Shown in pieces: positions 7,002-10,000 of a stretch of DNA of 10,000 nucleotides. How positions within the stretch are numbered: position 1 is the first letter of the stretch; every line of letters starts with the position of its first letter. Below the pieces are notes generated by a model. That model had not been told where the DNA came from and ran no database searches. It saw only the letters and a list, made by a program, of their open reading frames with translations. The DNA is taken from assembly GCA_018398765.1 (NCBI GenBank), contig JAHBMJ010000857.1, positions 2,513 through 12,512 on the forward strand, read 5' to 3'. The stretch comes from Chromera velia. Taxonomy: Eukaryota; Sar; Chromeraceae. A program made the translations under genes and the position numbers.

Positions 7002-7886
7002 GACTTGCTGACGAAAGCGGTGCATTGAGTTGTGGGAGGGTGAGTCGATTGACACGTAGACGGATGGACGAGAGGAGGACTGCCTCTCTCTGTCGCTCGT
7101 TTTGGCTGGCTGTGTGTGAACGTGTGTGAATGTGTGTGTGAGCGTATGCGTGTGTGTATGTGTGCGAGTGAGTGAGTGTGGGTGTGTGTACGAGTGAGTG
7201 GGTGAGTGAGTGTGAGTGTGAGTGTGAGTGTGAGTGTGAGTTGGTGTGAGTGTGTGAAAGTGTACGTGCGTAGGGGTGTGTGACTGTGTGTGTGTGTGTG
7301 TGTGTGTGTGTGCACAGACCTCGTTGTTATTCAGACTGTTCACCCACACGGGTCCTCTGTCAGGTTGCCCTCCTTCCCTTTTCCCAGTCACACCCTCTTC
7401 GCCTTCTGTCGAGCCCTGTTGGTCTTTCCTTTCCGTTGTGTTCTCGGGCAACTGGAGGAATTCCGTGAGGTTTGTGTTCACGTAATCCTTCGTAATTACC
7501 AAACTAGGCCAGGGGGGTATATCACCACTGAATGCATTCGTCTCTTCCCGCCCCTTCCGGCGGCGCGCCTTTCGGTGTCTGCCAGCGGACGGGTGCGGCC
7601 AACGACGCCAATGCAGAACGGAAATCAGTATCTTTGCCGTGTCCTCTGCGTCTCTCGCCACAAAAACGGATTTCCTTCTCGCAGGAATGTCTGTGAACGT
7701 CTCTGGAGGTCGCAAGAATCTGCACTCATGCTGCCTGGGCTCTGCGGCTTTCAGATCCCGAAAGGACGCCAGACAGGCCGGCAGCTGGATCGGGACAGAA
7801 TGTGTCCTCTCATTGGAAGGCACGTGAGGCGCACTCAAACGGACAGGGGACCAGGCAACCATAAGGAGAAAACTGGTGGTCTTCAT
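4848..7886 (-). CDS. Tubulin-tyrosine-ligase-like (TTLL) protein, complete three-exon gene, 499 residues
   Basis: Exons are 7886-7320, 6692-6430 and 5517-4848; introns are 7319-6693 (GTCTGT...CTGCAG, phase 0) and 6429-5518 (GTCAGT...GTGCAG, phase 2). The lengths sum to 1,500 nt. TTLL proteins are ATP-grasp ligases that add Tyr, Glu or Gly to tubulin and other proteins in the cytoplasm, cilia or basal bodies. Visible here are VNSLNNNE|VITTK at the first junction, the nucleotide-binding WMTK (K240) and GGRGV (246-250), YIDSPLLVDGRKVDQR (278-293), HVTN (336-339), and FELMGLDALLD (421-431) then WLVEVQ. D427 and E440 are 13 residues apart, as for the metal-binding Asp and Glu of tubulin tyrosine ligase; the usual Asn after Glu-x is Gln442. 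ATG 7886 follows an in-frame TAG ten codons upstream. The first 110 or so residues are not recognisable. Which amino acid it adds cannot be told. Confidence 0.85.
5634..5948. repeat. Three 103-bp tandem repeats in TTLL intron 2, each carrying a copy of the exon 3 start and acceptor
   Basis: The period is exactly 103 over about 3.06 copies, differing at one base by eye (a C/T in the acceptor region). Each unit contains, on the minus strand, a pyrimidine tract, an acceptor (TGCAG) and a 37-nt exon-like piece (5732-5696, 5835-5799, 5938-5902). The piece matches the genuine start of exon 3 (5517-5481) except at four bases. It encodes YIDRPLLVDGRK where the real exon has YIDSPLLVDGRK. The paralogue's intron (9598 onward) has the first flank of the unit but no repeats, so the expansion is specific to this copy. 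Confidence 0.92.
5949..6429 (-). other. 5' part of TTLL intron 2, purine-rich on plus strand
   Basis: This is intronic sequence between the donor at 6429 and the 103-bp repeats. Bases about 6090-6260 are strongly purine-rich on the plus strand (pyrimidine-rich in the transcript). A short open minus-strand piece around 6010-6085 preceded by CTGCAG could be a cryptic exon, but it has no TTLL similarity and exons 2 and 3 already join perfectly without it. Confidence 0.6.
6939..6998. repeat. Compound (CT)15(GT)15 microsatellite
   Basis: A perfect CT run joins a perfect GT run without interruption. Such compound tracts expand and contract by slippage and can form Z-DNA (GT) or triplex DNA (CT). 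Confidence 0.95.
7109..7312. repeat. TG-rich minisatellite-like tract ending in (TG)14
   Basis: Imperfect TG, TGAG and TGAGTG repeats run from about 7109, with GTGAGT-type words repeated many times near 7190-7245, and end in a perfect TG run (7285-7312) next to the donor of exon 1. Confidence 0.85.
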
Positions 7887-8580
7887 GGCAGCACTCAGCA
7901 GGCTGAATGACAGCTACTGCAGGGGCTGAGCAGGAAACCGTGGAGGCTGCGTCTGCCATAGGTGTTTGGTTCGATTTCACAAGTCATAGCTCACTAGAAG
8001 ATGAATTCATGCATGAGCCAGCTCTTGGAAGCTTCACGACGGTACGTCACGTATGATCACGGGTCCGTCACGGCTGGACATGAAGGGACTGAGCGTTTCG
8101 GCGTGATATGAGCACCGACCTAGCTATGGTGTTGAACGATAAGAAGACACTAGCAATCCAGCAAGATTTGTACACGTAAATACGACATGCCATGCCCATG
8201 CAGTGTATATACTACGCACGTGTTGCGCAACAGAGAGACACTGTTGCGCAACAGCTGGAATCTGAGACATGGTTGCGTGGTTACCAATGTTGTGCATTAT
8301 TATTATTATTGATCGGTCTATAGGCCATCATGCAATACATGAGTCTAGGACAATGCTGTATTGTCCCTTTGCCAGACCTGCATCACTCATCGGGGTGGGG
8401 CTGCCGTCTGCTAGCTGAAACCCGGCGCCTGAATCATGACGCTTAATCGATTTAAGTGTCGTCCCTCACTATAGAAGGCAACACGAAAGCCTGTATAGGC
8501 CCTGAAACTGGCCCCGACACGTGTATGCATTTAAAATGCCGGTTGATCGGTAGTGATCGGCGATCACAAATCTCGATCCG
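7887..8580. promoter_or_regulatory. Upstream region of the first TTLL gene
   Basis: No gene is seen on either strand. An acceptor-like CCTGCAG about 30 bases upstream of the ATG (near 7913-7919) allows a 5' untranslated intron. Candidate regulatory words include three CACGTG boxes (in the 5' coding end near 7821, at 8217-8222, and near 8518), TACGTCA near 8042, and the paired palindromes at 8221-8254. None has experimental support here, and short words such as CACGTG occur by chance. Confidence 0.35.
8221..8254. promoter_or_regulatory. Paired TTGCGCAA palindromes, dyad centres 21 bp apart
   Basis: TGTTGCGCAACA (8221-8232) and CTGTTGCGCAACAG (8241-8254) are perfect palindromes whose centres lie 21 bp apart, about two helical turns. 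TTGCGCAA is the classic core bound by C/EBP-type bZIP dimers in animals; whether this organism has such a factor is unknown. They lie about 335-370 bp upstream of the TTLL start codon. Confidence 0.5.
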
Positions 8581-8936
8581 ACACCTTTTTTTTTAAAAAA
8601 ATAATAAGAAATTAATAAATTTGGTTAATTCAGTCTAGAAGTTTAATATCTAAACTTAGGTTCTCCATTTACTCTCAGTCAGCTATCTATAGATATGAGA
8701 ATATGTTTCAGCATCATACAAAATCAAATCGGAATCTCATATAAAATCTAGAGTTCATGTCATTCAATATTTCATTCAATAAAGTCCTACGCAGTCTAAA
8801 GCAGTCTTATGATGATTATCTCAAAACTCCATCATAATAATTTGTTATATCATCATACTCTAGAAAGAATTTCCACTTATTAAACATCAATGAATCAATT
8901 ATATGATTTTCTAAGAAGTATACAATTAAACTGGTT
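8581..8936. other. AT-rich 3' flank of the second TTLL gene
   Basis: No gene is seen. The stretch begins with a T-run/A-run junction near 8587-8602 and stays AT-rich to the stop codon of the second TTLL gene. It parallels the AT-rich island after the first TTLL gene, but I could not align the two flanks beyond shared composition. It contains the small palindrome ATCTATAGAT near 8686. Confidence 0.5.
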
Positions 8937-9597
8937 TTAGCTTGTCTCTTCACATATAACAACATTCATCCTTCCATGTAGCATGTTGACAGCTTGCCGC
9001 ATGCCTGCACACCGTGCCCCTCTGTGCAGATTCCACAAGAGCCAAAAGAGGTCCCTAAACAGACTCTCGTACCGTCCGTTGTCCAGGATTCCAATCCCCG
9101 CTTGAACTTCCACCAACCAGAGACGGAAGGAGGAGTCGAGGAGTGCGTCCAGGCCCATGAGCTCAAACAGACCATCCCAGCCTTGGGGGGCCTGTCGCGT
9201 GGTGTTGAAGCGACTCTCGAGCAAGCGTGGGCGGGCGGCGGTAGAGACCTGTCGGATGATCTCTCTGGCGCTTTCGATCGTTTCGTCGAAGAACACTGGT
9301 GCGCTCGGAATGGCTCCTGAGCTCTCAAGGTGCTCTGCCAATTCTAAAAGAGTGATGTCCAGTTCCAAACTCCCGTTTTTTACCCCTGAGTGTTTGTTGC
9401 CCGATTGATTATTTGTCACATGTACAGAGCCATCTTTGAGCGTCGCAGCTTCGAGGGTGAACCTTTCGGGAGCGAGTCTGACCAGAGACCAGCGCGAGAA
9501 CATGACGACCAAAAAAGGAGAATCCAGACTGGCGATCGCCCAGAAAAAACGTTGATCCACCTTCCTGCCGTCAACAAGCAAAGGGCTGTCAATGTAC
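8937..9597 (-). CDS. Second TTLL gene, last exon (tandem paralogue), 5' exons outside window
   Basis: The exon opens after GTGCAG at 9597 in phase 2 and ends with TAA at 8937-8939, giving 220 residues after the split codon. It aligns without gaps at a constant 4,080-bp offset with the last exon of the first TTLL gene and retains YIDSPLLVDGRKVDQR, HVTN, FELMGLDALLD and WLVEVQ, so it also has Gln in place of the usual Asn. Its C-terminus is three residues shorter. The protein differs mostly around the HVTN region and in the last 60 residues. The upstream ATP-binding exon must lie beyond 10000 if the gene is intact; that cannot be seen here. No stop or frameshift is present in the exon. Confidence 0.85.
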
Positions 9598-9778
9598 CTG
9601 CACGACCGTTTGCAGCGTAGATGGAAAAGGGTAGGAATGTTGACAGTTTGTCCCCTAGAGAAGAGAAGACACTCAAACACGCGGAAGAAATTGGGACGGA
9701 GGAGAAGGAGCGAACGATAGAGAACAAAGAGGGAAAAGAGAAAGAAGCGAAAGAAAGACGGAGGAAAAGGACAGACAA
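8941..9778. repeat. Right copy of an approximately 840-bp duplicated segment (left copy 4861-5698)
   Basis: The two segments align base for base at offset 4,080, covering the last TTLL exon and the adjoining 180 bases of intron. Bases 5391-5517 and 5581-5640 are identical to 9471-9597 and 9661-9720 by eye. Similarity stops where the left copy enters its 103-bp repeats. Confidence 0.93.
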
Positions 9779-10000
9779 GCAAGAGAGAAAGGAAAGGGAC
9801 GGAAGGAAGGAAGGAAGGAAGGAAGGAAGGAAGGACAGAAAAAAAGGGGGTGGGAACACGAAAGTAAGAGCGGGAAGAAGGGCAGAATAAAACATGAGAG
9901 GAGGGAAGAGAAGTTGAAAAGAAGGGGGCCGACATTGAGATGAACTCTCACTTGAAGTACAGACACAACCACAGGAGATTCGAAAGCATTAAAAACTTAG
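9598..10000 (-). other. Intron of the second TTLL gene, incomplete, with GGAA microsatellite
   Basis: After about 180 bases similar to the first gene's intron, the sequence becomes purine-rich on the plus strand and includes (GGAA) of about 8.5 units at 9801-9834. No exon of the ATP-binding region is seen before the window ends. The last 65 bases are less biased, but no frame in them can be assigned. Confidence 0.7.
9801..9834. repeat. (GGAA)8 microsatellite
   Basis: This is a perfect GGAA tetranucleotide run inside the intron, pyrimidine-rich (TTCC) in the transcript. Confidence 0.95.

Larger units (their letters stand above)
6693..7319 (-). other. TTLL intron 1 filled with CT/GT microsatellites
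   Basis: The 627-nt intron contains (CT) of about 15 units (6939-6968) passing directly into (GT) of 15 units (6969-6998), an imperfect TG-rich tract (about 7109-7284), and (TG) of about 14 units (7285-7312) that begins within ten bases of the donor. Reading frames through it give His-Thr or Arg-Glu repeats and are not coding. Confidence 0.85.

Noticed and set aside
6750-7319. Minus-strand extension of TTLL exon 1 encoding His-Thr and Arg-Glu repeats
   Set aside because: This is translation of CA and GA microsatellites. A donor at 7319 joins exon 1 to exon 2 in phase and restores TTLL similarity.
7829-7886. Secretory signal peptide at the TTLL N-terminus
   Set aside because: The first residues after ATG 7886 are only mildly hydrophobic and broken by Trp-Ser-Pro, and TTLL enzymes act in the cytoplasm or cilia.

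Overview
This is nuclear DNA of an intron-bearing eukaryote, probably a protist or alga. Open frames end at GT...TGCAG introns that keep codon phase. The introns are pyrimidine-rich on the sense strand or filled with microsatellites, and AT-rich islands alternate with about 50% GC coding DNA. The texture recalls a chromerid alveolate such as Chromera velia, but that is only an impression. I see no rRNA, tRNA, CRISPR array or bacterial operon.

Layout. (1) Minus strand, 2286 down past the left edge: gene A, at least three exons, with a Lys/Glu-rich N-terminus and no family I recognise. A 34-bp tandem duplication in exon 2 breaks an otherwise continuous frame. (2) 2287-3185: an intergenic stretch with a very GC-rich core and one doubtful small two-exon gene. 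(3) Plus strand, about 3186-4274: two exons of a Tnp2/CACTA-like transposase, N-terminus not found. (4) 4275-4847: an AT-rich island with dyad motifs. (5) Minus strand, 7886-4848: a complete three-exon tubulin-tyrosine-ligase-like (TTLL) gene of 499 residues. Its exon lengths (567, 263 and 670) sum to exactly 500 codons. (6) 7887-8936: its upstream region, with paired TTGCGCAA palindromes, and then an AT-rich tail. (7) Minus strand, 9597-8937: the last exon of a second TTLL gene, a head-to-tail paralogue 4,080 bp away whose upstream exons lie beyond the right edge.

The most interesting structure is in intron 2 of the first TTLL gene. Three nearly identical 103-bp tandem repeats each carry a copy of the start of the last exon together with its splice acceptor. 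Each copy could be a 36-nt, phase-neutral microexon adding the 12 residues YIDRPLLVDGRK. The two TTLL paralogues diverge in a patchy way: one coding segment is far more different than the adjacent exon and intron. Four of the five introns I can place start with GTCAGT or GTCTGT, which is unusual at donor position +3.

No pathway can be inferred from these neighbours. The TTLL genes should add amino acids to tubulin or other proteins, the transposase is a mobile-element remnant, and gene A is of unknown function.
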